A DNA stretch of 64,000 nt from Roseivivax lentus (GCF_900156805.1 NZ_FTOQ01000007.1:1-64000), one strand, 5' to 3'. Numbered from the stretch's first letter, positions 22,367 through 32,112 are shown. Notes: a model not told the origin generated them from the letters alone. Numbers and translations: made by a program.

Positions 22367-23818
22367 ATGGTATCCCGCGTCATTCCCGTCGACACGTTCG
22401 ACCTCGTCATTTTCGGTGGCACCGGCGATCTGGCCCGCCGCAAGATCCTGCCGGGCCTGTTCCGCCGCTATTGCGCGGGCCAGATGCCGCCCGAGGCGAA
22501 GATCATCGGGGCGGCGCGCTCCGAGATGGACGCCGCCGAGTTCCGCGAGATGGTGCGCGAGGCGATCGGCGAATTCGGCTCGGCCCCGCAAAGCGCTGGT
22601 CAGCTCGACGCCTTTCTCGAGCGCGTCTTCTACGAGGCGGTCGATGCCAAAGGCGATGGCGGCTGGGACGCGCTGAAAAGCCATCTGCGCGACGATGCGG
22701 TGCGCGCATTCTACTTCTCGGTCGCGCCGTCGCTGTTCGGAGATATCGCCGAGCGGCTGAACCACAAAGGCCTGTCCACGCCGGACAGCCGCATCGTGGT
22801 CGAAAAGCCCTTCGGCCACGACCTCGCCTCGGCGAAGGCGCTCAACGCCACGCTGGCGCAATATTTCGACGAGACGCAGATCTACCGGATCGACCATTAC
22901 CTCGGCAAGGAAACGGTCCAGAACCTGATGGCCGTGCGCTTCGGCAACACGCTGTTCGAACCGCTCTGGAACGCGCAGTACGTCGACCATATCGAGATCA
23001 CCGTGGCCGAGACCGTGGGTGTCGGCGGGCGCGGCGCCTATTACGACAAGTCGGGCGCCATGCGGGACATGGTGCAGAACCACCTGATGCAGCTGCTCTG
23101 CCTCATCGCGATGGAGCCGCCGGCGAAGTTCGAACCGGACGCGGTGCGCGACGAGAAGCTGAAGGTGATCCGCGCGCTCGACCCCGTCGAGCCGCAGGAT
23201 ATCGTGCGCGGCCAGTACGGCGCGGGCGGCGGCGAGGACAGCTATAAGACCCACGTGGAGAACGATCGCTCGCGCACCGAGAGCTTCATCGCGCTCAAGG
23301 CGCAGATCTCCAACTGGCGCTGGGCGGGCACGCCATTCTACCTGCGCACCGGCAAGCGGCTGCGCGCGCGGACCTCGGACATCACCGTGGTCTTCAAGGA
23401 CGCGCCGCATTCGATCTTCGGCGCCGATGCCGGACGGCACCGCAACGTGCTGTCGATCCGGCTGCAGCCGAACGAGGGCATGACGCTCGACGTCACCATC
23501 AAGGAGCCGGGTCCGGGGGGCATGCGCCTCATCGACGTGCCGCTCGACATGGCCTTCGCCGATGCGCTGGGCACCGATACCGAGGCGGTGCCCGATGCCT
23601 ATGAGCGGCTCATCATGGACGTGATCCGGGGCAACCAGACGCTGTTCATGCGCGGCGACGAGGTCGAGGCCGCCTGGGCCTGGACCGATCCCATCATCGA
23701 GGGCTGGGAGGCGCGCGGCGACGTGCCGGTGACCTACGATCCGGGCGGGTCGGGTCCGGAAGACGCGCTGATGCTCCTGCACCGGGACGGGCGCCGCTGG
23801 CGGGAGATCAAGGTATGA
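22367..23818 (+). CDS. zwf: glucose-6-phosphate 1-dehydrogenase
   Basis: Zwf oxidises glucose 6-phosphate to 6-phosphogluconolactone with NADP (or NAD), the entry to the Entner-Doudoroff and oxidative pentose phosphate routes. The 483-residue protein has the dinucleotide motif G-G-T-G-D-L-A (17-23), E-K-P-F-G-H-D (146-152) and the active-site block R-I-D-H-Y-L-G-K-E (174-182). The ATG at 22367 gives family length and follows CGGAG. It heads the zwf-pgl-pgi operon (ATGA overlap with pgl), with a palindromic operator upstream. Confidence 0.98.
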   Translation: MVSRVIPVDTFDLVIFGGTGDLARRKILPGLFRRYCAGQMPPEAKIIGAARSEMDAAEFREMVREAIGEFGSAPQSAGQLDAFLERVFYEAVDAKGDGGWDALKSHLRDDAVRAFYFSVAPSLFGDIAERLNHKGLSTPDSRIVVEKPFGHDLASAKALNATLAQYFDETQIYRIDHYLGKETVQNLMAVRFGNTLFEPLWNAQYVDHIEITVAETVGVGGRGAYYDKSGAMRDMVQNHLMQLLCLIAMEPPAKFEPDAVRDEKLKVIRALDPVEPQDIVRGQYGAGGGEDSYKTHVENDRSRTESFIALKAQISNWRWAGTPFYLRTGKRLRARTSDITVVFKDAPHSIFGADAGRHRNVLSIRLQPNEGMTLDVTIKEPGPGGMRLIDVPLDMAFADALGTDTEAVPDAYERLIMDVIRGNQTLFMRGDEVEAAWAWTDPIIEGWEARGDVPVTYDPGGSGPEDALMLLHRDGRRWREIKV

Positions 23819-24492
23819 ATTACGAATTACAGACCTATCCGGACCGCGAGGCGCTGATCCTTCGGCTCGCCAGCCGCCTTGCGGGCGATCTGCGCGCGGC
23901 GCTCGCGCGGGCCGAACGGGTGGCCTTCGCGGTGCCGGGCGGCACCACGCCGGGGCCGGTCTTCGACGATCTCTGCGCGGTCGATCTGGACTGGGCCCGC
24001 GTCGACGTGATGCTGACCGACGAGCGCTGGGTCCCCGAGGACAGCGACCGGTCGAACACCCGGCTGCTGCGCGAGCGGCTTCTGGTCGAGAAGGCCGCCG
24101 CCGCGCGCCTCCTGCCGATGTACCTGCCGTGCACCACCCCCGAAGAGCGGATCGACGAGATCGCCGAGAAGATCCGCCCCGAACTGCCGCTCTCGGTCGT
24201 GCTTCTGGGCATGGGGGCGGACATGCACACGGCCTCGCTTTTTCCGGGCGCGGACCGGCTCGAAGAGGCGCTGTCGCGCAACGCGCCGATCCTTCTGCCG
24301 ATGCGCGCGGAGGGCGCCGCAGAGCCGCGCGTCACCCTGACAGCGCCGGTGCTGAACGGGGCATTGGCCAAGCATATCCTCATCATGGGACCCGAAAAGC
24401 GCGCCGCGCTGGAGAATGCGCGCGGCAAGCCTGTCAGCGAGGCCCCGATCAATGCCGTGCTCGACGGCGCAATCGTTCATTGGACGGAGTGA
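23815..24492 (+). CDS. pgl: 6-phosphogluconolactonase
   Basis: Pgl hydrolyses 6-phosphogluconolactone to 6-phosphogluconate. The 225-residue protein belongs to the DevB/SOL family related to glucosamine-6-phosphate deaminase: [10 protein letters not shown] (41-50), L-T-D-E-R-W-V-P near 68 and [16 protein letters not shown] (the catalytic loop) near 130. The start overlaps the zwf stop by 4 nt and pgi follows after 5 nt, so the three enzymes are co-translated. Confidence 0.96.
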   Translation: MNYELQTYPDREALILRLASRLAGDLRAALARAERVAFAVPGGTTPGPVFDDLCAVDLDWARVDVMLTDERWVPEDSDRSNTRLLRERLLVEKAAAARLLPMYLPCTTPEERIDEIAEKIRPELPLSVVLLGMGADMHTASLFPGADRLEEALSRNAPILLPMRAEGAAEPRVTLTAPVLNGALAKHILIMGPEKRAALENARGKPVSEAPINAVLDGAIVHWTE

Positions 24493-24497
24493 GAACC

Positions 24498-26090
24498 ATG
24501 TGGGATGACCTTCACGCCTTGGCGAAGACCGCCGAACGCCGCCGGATCGAGGATCTGTTCGCCGAGAACGACAAGCGCGCGGGCGAGTTCAGCCTGACCG
24601 CCGCGGGCCTGCTCTTCGACTATTCGAAGACCCAGATCGACGAGCAGATCCGCGCGGCGCTCATTGCCCTGACGGACGCGGCCGGGCTCGATGCGCGCCG
24701 CACCGCGATGTTCACCGGCGCGGCCATCAACGAGACCGAGGGCCGCGCGGTCCTGCACACCGCGCTGCGCAACCTCGATGGCGGCGCGGTCCATGTGGAC
24801 GGCGAAGACGTCATGCCCGAGGTGCTCGAGACGCTCGACCGGATGGAGGCGCTGGCGCGCGAGGTGCGCGGCTCGGACGTCACCGACGTGGTCAATATCG
24901 GCATCGGCGGCTCCGATCTGGGCCCGGCCATGGCCTATACCGCGCTGGCGCCCTATTGCGACGGGCCGCGCTGTCATTTCGTCTCCAACGTGGACGGCGC
25001 GGATATCGCCGATACGCTGCGCGGGCTCGACCCCGAGACGACGCTGTTCATCGTCGCATCGAAGACCTTCACCACCATCGAGACCATGACCAACGCGCGC
25101 ACCGCGCGGGCCTGGCTGATGGACAAGGGCGTGTCGACCGATGGCCGCTTCGTGGCGCTGTCGTCGAACAAGGCGGCGGCGGGTGAGTGGGGCATCCCCG
25201 AAAGCCGGACCTTCGGCTTTGCCGACTGGGTCGGCGGGCGCTATTCGATGTGGGGACCCATCGGCCTGTCGCTGATGATCGCCATCGGCCCCGAAGGCTT
25301 CCGCGCCTTCCTGCGCGGCGGACAGGAGATGGACCGCCATTTCGAGACCGCCCTGCCGCATCAGAACATGCCCGTGTTGCTGGCCCTCGTGGGCATGTGG
25401 CACAACCAGGTGCTGGGCCACGCCACGCGCGCGGTGCTGCCCTATGACAACCGCCTCGCGCGGCTGCCCGCCTATCTTCAGCAGCTGGAGATGGAGAGCA
25501 ACGGCAAGCGCGTCTCGATGGACGGGGCGGACCTGTCGGTCAATTCCGGTCCCGTGGTCTGGGGCGAGCCCGGCACCAACGGGCAGCACGCCTTCTACCA
25601 GCTCATTCACCAGGGCACGCGCATCGTGCCCTGCGAATTCATGGTCGCCGCCAAGGGCCACGAGCCCGACCTGCGCCACCATCACGACCTGCTTGTGGCC
25701 AATTGCCTCGCGCAATCGGAGGCGCTGATGCGCGGGCGCAGCCTCGACGAGGCCCGTGCGATCATGGCCGACAAGGGGGCTGAGGGCGACGAGCTGGAAC
25801 GCCAGGCGCGCCACCGGGTCTTCCCGGGCAACCGGCCCTCGACCACGCTGATCTATCCGCAGCTCACGCCCGAGATCCTCGGCAAGATCGTGGCGCTCTA
25901 CGAACACCGGGTCTTCGTCGAGGGCGTGATCCTCGGCATCAATTCCTTCGACCAATGGGGGGTGGAGCTGGGCAAGGAACTGGCCTCCTCGCTTGGTCCG
26001 GTGGTCACGGGCGAGGCGAGCGCCGAGGGCAAGGACGGTTCCACCCGGCAATTGGTGGAATTCGTGCATCTTCACCGCGATCGGGACTGA
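24498..26090 (+). CDS. pgi: glucose-6-phosphate isomerase
   Basis: Pgi interconverts glucose 6-phosphate and fructose 6-phosphate. The 530-residue protein is full length with two SIS sugar-isomerase domains. [10 protein letters not shown] near 135, the [10 protein letters not shown] motif near 355 (catalytic Glu) and the C-terminal [13 protein letters not shown] are conserved. Together with zwf and pgl it lets fructose 6-phosphate re-enter the Entner-Doudoroff route, the usual cyclic arrangement in marine Rhodobacterales that lack phosphofructokinase. A terminator hairpin follows. Confidence 0.98.
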   Translation: MWDDLHALAKTAERRRIEDLFAENDKRAGEFSLTAAGLLFDYSKTQIDEQIRAALIALTDAAGLDARRTAMFTGAAINETEGRAVLHTALRNLDGGAVHVDGEDVMPEVLETLDRMEALAREVRGSDVTDVVNIGIGGSDLGPAMAYTALAPYCDGPRCHFVSNVDGADIADTLRGLDPETTLFIVASKTFTTIETMTNARTARAWLMDKGVSTDGRFVALSSNKAAAGEWGIPESRTFGFADWVGGRYSMWGPIGLSLMIAIGPEGFRAFLRGGQEMDRHFETALPHQNMPVLLALVGMWHNQVLGHATRAVLPYDNRLARLPAYLQQLEMESNGKRVSMDGADLSVNSGPVVWGEPGTNGQHAFYQLIHQGTRIVPCEFMVAAKGHEPDLRHHHDLLVANCLAQSEALMRGRSLDEARAIMADKGAEGDELERQARHRVFPGNRPSTTLIYPQLTPEILGKIVALYEHRVFVEGVILGINSFDQWGVELGKELASSLGPVVTGEASAEGKDGSTRQLVEFVHLHRDRD

Positions 26091-26127
26091 CCGCGCAGGC
26101 TTGCCTGACCGGCTGGAAAAACGGCGC

Positions 26128-26152
26128 GCCGCGCGGCAACTCGTCGCGCGGC
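26128..26152 (+). terminator. terminator of zwf-pgl-pgi
   Basis: GCCGCGCG (26128-26135) pairs with CGCGCGGC (26145-26152) and ATTTTGTT follows, about 40 nt after the pgi stop. Confidence 0.65.
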
Positions 26153-26256
26153 ATTTTGTTCCGGAAATTAAATGTATTTCTTTTGCAGCTTAAAGGGAAC
26201 GCCGGGCGATAATGTGTGTTTTGTCTTCACCATAAACGGAACGAAAGGTAATTCCC

Positions 26257-26961
26257 ATGAACCGCTTGAGCACATCTGTCCTTGCCCTGACTCTTGCTGC
26301 TGGCACCGCCATGGCGGAGAGCCACACCAATCTCGAAGACGCCGAGCAGAACCTCGAGAATGCTGCAAGCGAAACCGGCCAGGCCGTTGAGAACACGGCC
26401 GAAGCGGCAGGCAACGCTGTCGAGGATGCCGCGGAAGCCACCGAGAACGCGGCCGAAAATGCGGCGCAGGCTACCGAAAACGCCGCGAATGAGGCTGGTC
26501 AGGCCGTTGAAAACGCCGCTGAAGAGACCGAGCAGGCGGCCGAGAATGCAGCCAAGGAGGCCGAGCAGGCCACCGAGGCCGCGGCCAACGAAGTCGAAGA
26601 CATGAACATCTTCGATCCGGCCCAGATGATCCGCACCCGCGACATCACGGGCGGTCCGGTCTACACGGTCGATGGCGAGAACGGCGTCGCCAACTTCGGC
26701 GCCGAGACCTACGAAACCGTCGGCGATGGCTGGGACCGCGTCGGCGAGATCGAGGACATCATTCTGTCCAAGGACGGCTCGCTGCGCGGCATGATCCTCG
26801 AGATCGGCGGCTTCCTCGATATCGGCGACAAGCATATCTTCATGCCCGTGGAAAATGTGCAGCTGGTGCCGGTCGACGACAAGACCTACTCCATCGCCAT
26901 CGGTCAGTCCGAAGAGCAACTGGAAGAGATGGAAGAGCTCGACGAAGGCTTCTGGAACTAA
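26257..26961 (+). CDS. secreted LEA-like repeat protein with PRC-barrel domain
   Basis: The 234-residue protein starts with a clear signal peptide (cleavage after A-M-A, residue 20). Residues 37-109 are built from 11-residue units rich in Ala, Glu, Asn and Thr (for example A-E-A-T-E-N-A-A-E-N-A), one of them cut to seven residues at 81-87. This is the period of group 3 LEA and related amphipathic helices. Residues about 125-210 form a PRC-barrel (I-L-S-K-D-G-S-L-R-G-M-I-L-E-I-G-G-F), and the end is acidic. The gene has its own promoter region with AT-rich DNA and a strong terminator, suggesting high, separate expression. A role in envelope or desiccation/osmotic protection is an inference; no function is established. 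Confidence 0.8.
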   Translation: MNRLSTSVLALTLAAGTAMAESHTNLEDAEQNLENAASETGQAVENTAEAAGNAVEDAAEATENAAENAAQATENAANEAGQAVENAAEETEQAAENAAKEAEQATEAAANEVEDMNIFDPAQMIRTRDITGGPVYTVDGENGVANFGAETYETVGDGWDRVGEIEDIILSKDGSLRGMILEIGGFLDIGDKHIFMPVENVQLVPVDDKTYSIAIGQSEEQLEEMEELDEGFWN

Positions 26962-26984
26962 GTCTTCCCGCGTCTCACGGTGGA

Positions 26985-27008
26985 ATGCCGGGCCTTCGGG
27001 TCCGGCAT
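26985..27008 (+). terminator. terminator of the PRC-barrel gene
   Basis: A ten-pair stem (26985-26994 with 26999-27008, one G-U) closed by a TTCG tetraloop is followed by TTT. It may also serve the convergent cupin gene. Confidence 0.75.
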
Positions 27009-27014
27009 TTTGCG

Positions 27015-27440
27015 TCAGGGGATGTCGAAATCCGGCGGCGCCAGTTCGAACCCGTCGAAGCGGAAGCCGGGCGAGACCGTGCAGCCCACCAGCGTCCAGT
27101 CGCCGAGGCTTTCCGCAGCCTGCCAGTGATGCGCGGGCACGATCACCTGGGGCCGGGCGCCCGCGGCCAGATCGGCACCGAGCGTGTGCTCCGTGGCCGG
27201 GCCTTCCGCGGTTGCGGCGATGCGCAGGCACAGCGGCGCGCCTGCGTAGAAATGCCAGATTTCCACTGCGTCAACCCGGTGCCAGTGACTGGGCGCGCCG
27301 CCTTTCAGCAGAAAATAGATCGCGGTGCCCGAGGCGCGCGGCGTCTCCGGGCCTTCCCAGGTCTGGCGGTAAAAGCCGCCTTCGGGATGCGGCGCAAGCG
27401 CCAGCAGCGCGATGATCTCCTCGGCGTCGGGGGTTGACAT
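27015..27440 (-). CDS. cupin protein of the DUF985 family
   Basis: This 141-residue double-stranded beta-helix protein has G-G-F-Y-R-Q-T-W (21-28) and the metal-binding cupin motif H-W-H-R-V-D-A-V-E-I-W-H (52-63), typical of DUF985. Family members are small soluble cupins whose substrate is not known; sugar binding or epimerase-like activity has been suggested. The ATG at 27440 is the family start. It is convergent with the PRC-barrel gene and divergent from the GTA endolysin gene, with 100 bp between the starts. Confidence 0.87.
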   Translation of the reverse strand: MSTPDAEEIIALLALAPHPEGGFYRQTWEGPETPRASGTAIYFLLKGGAPSHWHRVDAVEIWHFYAGAPLCLRIAATAEGPATEHTLGADLAAGARPQVIVPAHHWQAAESLGDWTLVGCTVSPGFRFDGFELAPPDFDIP

Positions 27441-27540
27441 GCGGGCGGCTCCTTTCGGCGGCGCGCGGCCCGTTAGGCCCGCGGTAATGCGGCAAGCCGA
27501 CCTTTGCCCCCATGGATGTCGCTTACAAGGGGCAAAAGGC

Positions 27541-28164
27541 ATGGCCAAGACAGGACCCGAAGTCCGCAGGATCGCGATCGGGATCGTCGCGCGCGAAGGC
27601 GGATATGTGAACGATCCCGACGATCCGGGCGGGGCCACGAAATACGGCGTCACCATCGGCACCATGCGCCGCCTGCGCATCGATCTCGACGGCGACGGCG
27701 ACATCGATATCGCCGATGTGCGCGCGCTGAGCCGCGACCAGGCGGTCGAAATCTTCCTGCAGCATTACTTTGCCCGCCCGGGCATCGCGGGCCTGCCCGA
27801 GCCGCTGCAGGCATCGGTCTTCGACATGTATGTCAATGCCGGTGGCAACGCGGTGAAGATTCTGCAGCGGCTTCTGGGGCAGATGGGGTTCCCGGTGGCG
27901 ATGGACGGCGCGATCGGGCCGCAGACGCTGAGCGCCTGCCGCAAGGCCTGGGCCGAGGCGGGGCCGCTCCTGGTCGATGCCTACGGGATCGCACGGCGGA
28001 ATTACTATTTCGATCTGGCCGACCGGCGCCCGGCATCCCGCAAATACGCCCGCACCCGCGCGGGCCGGAAGGGCGGCTGGATCAAGCGGGCCGAGGAATT
28101 CATCTCGCCGCGCTATCACCTGAGCGATGCGGAGTTCGGCGCGCGGGTGGCAAAATGGGCGTGA
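27541..28164 (+). CDS. endolysin of the gene-transfer-agent lysis cassette (GH108)
   Basis: This is a 207-residue peptidoglycan hydrolase. The N-terminal glycoside hydrolase family 108 domain has the catalytic glutamate E19 in R-E-G-G-Y-V-N-D-P-D-D, followed by G-G-A-T-K-Y-G-V-T. A C-terminal peptidoglycan-binding domain (PG_binding_3, about 105-185; G-A-I-G-P-Q-T-L) follows. It overlaps by 10 nt the next gene, a three-TM holin of the kind named for gene-transfer-agent release. The pair matches the Rhodobacter capsulatus GTA lysis genes, which sit apart from the structural cluster. No other phage genes are nearby, which fits a GTA accessory locus rather than a prophage. Confidence 0.88.
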   Translation: MAKTGPEVRRIAIGIVAREGGYVNDPDDPGGATKYGVTIGTMRRLRIDLDGDGDIDIADVRALSRDQAVEIFLQHYFARPGIAGLPEPLQASVFDMYVNAGGNAVKILQRLLGQMGFPVAMDGAIGPQTLSACRKAWAEAGPLLVDAYGIARRNYYFDLADRRPASRKYARTRAGRKGGWIKRAEEFISPRYHLSDAEFGARVAKWA

Positions 28165-28730
28165 TCGAATTCCTGTTCGGCTCGGGCCGCAACGTGGTGG
28201 CCGAGACGGCGGAGGTGTCCCGCTCCAACGCCGAGGGCGACGCTGCCCGCGACGCGGCCCTTCGGATGGCCGCGATGAGCCAGTTCGGCGCGGAATTCGC
28301 GCTGCCCAAGAAGAGCCTCTTCGACCGGGTGATCGACGGGCTGAACCGGGTGCCGCGACCCGCCATGGCGCTGGGCACGCTGGGGCTGTTCACGGCGGCG
28401 ATGATCGATCCGGTGTGGTTCGGCGCGCGCATGACCGGCATCGCGCTGGTGCCCGAGCCGCTCTGGTGGCTCTTGGGCGCGGTCGTGAGCTTCTATTTCG
28501 GCGCGCGCCACCAGGCCAAGGGGCAGGATCTGCAGCGCCAGATGGCCGCGACGCTGGCGGGCGCGCCGCAGATCATGGCGCAGCTCCGCGCGATCGAAGG
28601 GCTGCGCGGCCCCGAGGGCGCGGCGCCCGCCGATGCCGCCGCAGAAACTGCGCCGGAGACCACGCCGGAGCCCGCGCCGGAGACCGCCGCCAATGCCGCA
28701 CTCGCGGATTGGCGGCAGGCGCGGGGCTGA
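28155..28730 (+). CDS. gene-transfer-agent release holin (3TM type)
   Basis: The 191-residue protein matches the GTA_holin_3TM pattern: an N-terminal amphipathic helix (1-15, I-E-F-L-F-G-S-G-R), a soluble basic linker, and membrane helices at about 68-84 and 95-117 (W-W-L-L-G-A-V-V-S-F-Y-F-G-A-R). A cytoplasmic tail follows with a Pro/Ala/Glu/Thr-rich end. Holins open the inner membrane so that the endolysin can reach the wall and release GTA particles. The start overlaps the endolysin gene by 10 nt. In R. capsulatus these genes are expressed in a small subset of cells under CtrA/GafA control; direct evidence for such control is not seen here. Confidence 0.85.
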   Translation: MGVIEFLFGSGRNVVAETAEVSRSNAEGDAARDAALRMAAMSQFGAEFALPKKSLFDRVIDGLNRVPRPAMALGTLGLFTAAMIDPVWFGARMTGIALVPEPLWWLLGAVVSFYFGARHQAKGQDLQRQMAATLAGAPQIMAQLRAIEGLRGPEGAAPADAAAETAPETTPEPAPETAANAALADWRQARG

Positions 28731-28803
28731 AACGCGCGACAAGTTGAACCGGGCTGCGCCGAGACCCATTGGCGCGGCCCCTGCGCATGCCTATACAGAT
28801 GGC

Positions 28804-30771
28804 ATGATTACAGAACTCGGACATTTCGCGCTGATCCTCGCCTTCCTCGTGGCCGTGGTTCAGATGGTCGTGCCCCTGATCGGCGCACACAAACGCTGGC
28901 CCGGCTGGATGGCTATGGCGGAACCCGCGGCCACCACGCAATTCCTGCTGGTGGGCTTTTCCTTCGCCGCGCTGATGTATGCGTTCATCACGTCCGACTT
29001 CTCGCTCAGCCTCGTGGTGCAGAATTCCCATTCGGCCAAGCCGATGCTCTACAAGATTTCCGGCACCTGGGGGAACCACGAGGGCTCGATGCTGCTCTGG
29101 GTGCTGATCCTCGCGCTTTTCGGCGCGATGGCGGCGTGGTTCGGATCGAACCTGCCCGAGACGCTGCGCGCGCGGGTCCTGGCTGTGCAGGCGGCGGTGG
29201 CCGTGGCCTTCTACGCCTTCATCATCTGGACCTCGAACCCGTTCACGCGGATGGCCGTGCCGCCCTTCGACGGGCAGGACCTGAACCCGCTTCTGCAGGA
29301 CCCGGGCCTCGCCTTCCATCCGCCGTTTCTTTATCTCGGCTATGTCGGCCTTTCGATCTGCTTCTCCTTCGCCGTGGCCGCACTGATCGAGGGGCGCGTC
29401 GATGCCGCCTGGGGGCGCTGGGTGCGGCCCTGGACGCTGGCGGCCTGGGTGTTCCTGACAATCGGCATCGGGCTCGGCTCCTGGTGGGCCTATTACGAGC
29501 TGGGCTGGGGCGGGTTCTGGTTCTGGGACCCGGTCGAGAACGCCTCCTTCATGCCCTGGCTCTTTGCCGCCGCACTCCTGCACTCGGCCATCGTCGTGGA
29601 GAAGCGCGAGGCGCTGAAGGCCTGGACGATCCTGCTGGCGATCCTCGCCTTCGGCTTCTCGCTCATCGGGACGTTCATCGTGCGCTCGGGTGTGCTGACC
29701 TCGGTCCATGCCTTCGCCAACGACCCCGAACGTGGCGTCTTCATCCTGATGATCCTCGTCTTCTTCACCGGCGGCGCGCTGACGCTCTTTGCAATGCGGG
29801 CGCATTCGATGCAGGCCAAGGGTGTGTTCGGCGTGGTCAGCCGCGAATCGGCGCTGGTGGCCAACAACATCCTGCTGGCGGTGTCGTCCTTCGTCGTCTT
29901 CGTGGGCACGGTCTGGCCGCTCGTGGCCGAGATGCTCTTCGACCGCAAGCTCTCGGTCGGCCCGCCCTTCTTCAACGCGGCCTTCACGCCCTTCATGCTG
30001 ATCCTCGGGCTGATCCTGCCCCTGGGCGCGATGATCTCCTGGAAGCGCGGGAAGCTGGGCCGGGTTGCGAAAACCCTGCTGCCGGTCTTCGTGCTGGCGG
30101 TGGCCTTGGGCGGGCTGGCCTGGGCGATGCAGACCGGGCGTTCGCTCCTGGGGCCCGTGGGCGTATTCCTGGGGGCCTGGCTCGTGGGCGGCGCGCTCAC
30201 CGATCTGTGGACGCGCACCGGCCGCAGCCGCGATCTGAGCCGTCTTGCGCGCCTGCCGCGCGCCGATTTGGGCAAGTCGACCGCCCATGCGGGGCTCGGC
30301 ATCCTGTTTCTCGGCGTGGCGGGCCTCATCGCCTGGGAGCAGGAGGATATCCGCGTCGCGCAGGTGGGCGAAAGCTTCGAGGTGGCGGGCTTCACCCTGA
30401 CGCTGAACGATGTGCGCCGGGTGCAGGGGCCGAACTACGTCTCGACCATGGGCGATATCACGCTGGCCCTGGACGGCACGGTGCTGGCCGAGCTCTTCCC
30501 CGAGAAGCGCAACTATCCGGTGGCGCAGATGCCCACCACCGAGGCCGCGATCGACTACCGCTTCATGCGGGACGTCTACGTGGTGATCGGCGACCGGCAG
30601 GAGAATGGCGGCTGGGTCGTGCGGACCTATATCAAGCCGCTCGCCAACTGGATCTGGGCGGGCACGCTGATCATGTCGCTGGGTGGTCTTCTGAGCCTGT
30701 CCGACCGGCGCTTCCGCGTCGCGGCTGGCGCGCGCAAGTCACGCGACAAAGCCGCGGTGCCCGCGGAATGA
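28804..30771 (+). CDS. ccmF: cytochrome c haem lyase subunit CcmF
   Basis: CcmF is the core of the system I haem ligase, which attaches haem to apocytochrome c on the periplasmic side. The 655-residue protein has about 14-15 membrane helices, W-G-N-H-E-G-S-M-L-L-W near 89-99, the tryptophan-rich WWD signature W-G-G-F-W-F-W-D-P near 236-244, and a periplasmic segment before the last helix. The ATG at 28804 fits family length. It overlaps ccmH by 4 nt (ATGA), so the ligase subunits are made together. ccmE is 17 kb away. Confidence 0.97.
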   Translation: MITELGHFALILAFLVAVVQMVVPLIGAHKRWPGWMAMAEPAATTQFLLVGFSFAALMYAFITSDFSLSLVVQNSHSAKPMLYKISGTWGNHEGSMLLWVLILALFGAMAAWFGSNLPETLRARVLAVQAAVAVAFYAFIIWTSNPFTRMAVPPFDGQDLNPLLQDPGLAFHPPFLYLGYVGLSICFSFAVAALIEGRVDAAWGRWVRPWTLAAWVFLTIGIGLGSWWAYYELGWGGFWFWDPVENASFMPWLFAAALLHSAIVVEKREALKAWTILLAILAFGFSLIGTFIVRSGVLTSVHAFANDPERGVFILMILVFFTGGALTLFAMRAHSMQAKGVFGVVSRESALVANNILLAVSSFVVFVGTVWPLVAEMLFDRKLSVGPPFFNAAFTPFMLILGLILPLGAMISWKRGKLGRVAKTLLPVFVLAVALGGLAWAMQTGRSLLGPVGVFLGAWLVGGALTDLWTRTGRSRDLSRLARLPRADLGKSTAHAGLGILFLGVAGLIAWEQEDIRVAQVGESFEVAGFTLTLNDVRRVQGPNYVSTMGDITLALDGTVLAELFPEKRNYPVAQMPTTEAAIDYRFMRDVYVVIGDRQENGGWVVRTYIKPLANWIWAGTLIMSLGGLLSLSDRRFRVAAGARKSRDKAAVPAE

Positions 30772-31244
30772 GGGGGCGCCTGCGCTCCTCCGCCCTTGCG
30801 GGCGTCCTCGCCGCGCTGATGGCGCTGCCGGCCTTTGCGGTGCAGCCCGACGAGGTGCTCGACGATCCCGCCCTCGAGGCGCGGGCGCGGCAGATCTCCG
30901 AAGGGCTGCGCTGCCTTGTCTGCCGCAACGAAAGCATCGACGAGAGCAACGCCTCGCTGGCCCGCGACCTGCGACTTCTGGTGCGCGAACGGCTGGTCGA
31001 GGGCGACACCAACGAGGAAGCGGTCGCCTATATCGTCGAGCGCTACGGCGAATACGTCCTTCTGAACCCGCAGGCCGATGGCTGGAACTGGCTGCTCTGG
31101 GCCGCCGGGCCGCTGATGCTGCTGACGGCGGCGGGGCTTGGTGCGGGCTACCTGCGCGGACGGTCGAAGGCCGCGCCGCAGACCGAGGCCGCGCTCAGCC
31201 CCGAGGAAGAGAAGCGCCTCAAGGACCTTCTCGACGACGTCTGA
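30768..31244 (+). CDS. ccmH: cytochrome c maturation thiol-disulfide protein CcmH/CycL
   Basis: CcmH keeps the CXXCH motif of apocytochrome c reduced and works with CcmF. The 158-residue protein has a signal peptide (about 1-24, A-L-P-A-F-A), the family motif L-R-C-L-V-C-R-N-E-S with redox cysteines C49 and C52, and a C-terminal membrane helix (about 106-124). This short form has no TPR part; the CcmI function, if present, is encoded elsewhere. A paaG-like gene follows after 70 nt. Confidence 0.96.
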   Translation: MRGRLRSSALAGVLAALMALPAFAVQPDEVLDDPALEARARQISEGLRCLVCRNESIDESNASLARDLRLLVRERLVEGDTNEEAVAYIVERYGEYVLLNPQADGWNWLLWAAGPLMLLTAAGLGAGYLRGRSKAAPQTEAALSPEEEKRLKDLLDDV

Positions 31245-31314
31245 CGCCGCGTCCCGCTTTGCCTTTCGCGCCGCGCCGGTATTTGATGCGGCAAACCCGC
31301 GAGAGGACAGCGAG

Positions 31315-32091
31315 ATGCAATACGAAACGATCACCTACGCGGTCACGGACGGCGTCGCCGTTGTGACCATGAACCGCCCCGACGTGATGAACGCGCTCAA
31401 CACGCAGATGCGGGCCGAGATCACCCATGCGATGCGCCAGGGCGCCGAGGACGCGCGCTGCGTCGTGCTGACCGGCACGGGCCGCGCCTTCTGTTCGGGG
31501 CAGGACTTGGGCGACCGGTCCAACGCGGCCAATCTCGATCTCGAACGCACGCTGCGCGACGAATACGTGCCGATGCTGCGCGCCGTGGTCGATTGCCCGG
31601 TGCCGACCATTTCGGCCGTGAACGGTGCCGCCGCCGGGGCAGGGGCGAACCTCGCGCTGGTGGCCGACGTGGTCATCGCCACCGAAAGCGCGTTCTTCAG
31701 CCAGGCCTTCACGCGGATCGGCCTCATCCCCGATGCGGGCGGCACCTGGGCGCTGCCGCGCCAGATGGGCCTTGCGAAGGCCATGGGCGCGGCGCTGTTC
31801 GCCGAGAAGATCAGCGCCCGGCAGGCCGATCGATGGGGCATGATCTGGGAAGCGGTGGCCGATGCGGACTTCGAGGCGCAGTGGAAGGCCCGCGCGGCGC
31901 ATCTGGCCAAGGGTCCGACCGCGGCCTACCAGAAGGTGAAGACCGCGATGCATGCGAGCTTCGAGAACGACCTCGAGGCGCAGCTGGCCCTTGAGGCGAA
32001 GCTGCAGGGCGAATGCGGCAAGACCCGCGATTTCAAGGAGGGCGTCGTGTCCTTCCTCGAAAAGCGCCCGCCGGTCTTCGAGGGACGCTGA
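31315..32091 (+). CDS. enoyl-CoA hydratase/isomerase family protein (PaaG-like)
   Basis: The 258-residue protein is of the crotonase superfamily: T-M-N-R-P-D-V-M-N-A-L near 20, the oxyanion-hole segment F-C-S-G-Q-D-L-G-D (60-68), and G-A-A-A-G-A-G-A-N-L-A-L near 107. A-F-T-R-I-G-L-I-P-D-A-G-G-T holds the catalytic Asp rather than the Glu of hydratases. F-C-S-G-Q-D-L and the Asp are typical of PaaG, the ring-1,2-epoxyphenylacetyl-CoA isomerase. No other phenylacetate genes are in the window, so a general enoyl-CoA isomerase role is equally possible. GAGAGGA precedes the ATG, and a terminator hairpin follows the stop. Confidence 0.85.
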   Translation: MQYETITYAVTDGVAVVTMNRPDVMNALNTQMRAEITHAMRQGAEDARCVVLTGTGRAFCSGQDLGDRSNAANLDLERTLRDEYVPMLRAVVDCPVPTISAVNGAAAGAGANLALVADVVIATESAFFSQAFTRIGLIPDAGGTWALPRQMGLAKAMGAALFAEKISARQADRWGMIWEAVADADFEAQWKARAAHLAKGPTAAYQKVKTAMHASFENDLEAQLALEAKLQGECGKTRDFKEGVVSFLEKRPPVFEGR

Positions 32092-32112
32092 GCGCACCAT
32101 GAAGAGGCAAAT

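Noticed and set aside
27541-28730. A prophage remnant around the endolysin and holin
   Set aside because: No integrase, capsid, tail or terminase gene is nearby, the flanks are core genes, and the holin is of the GTA type.
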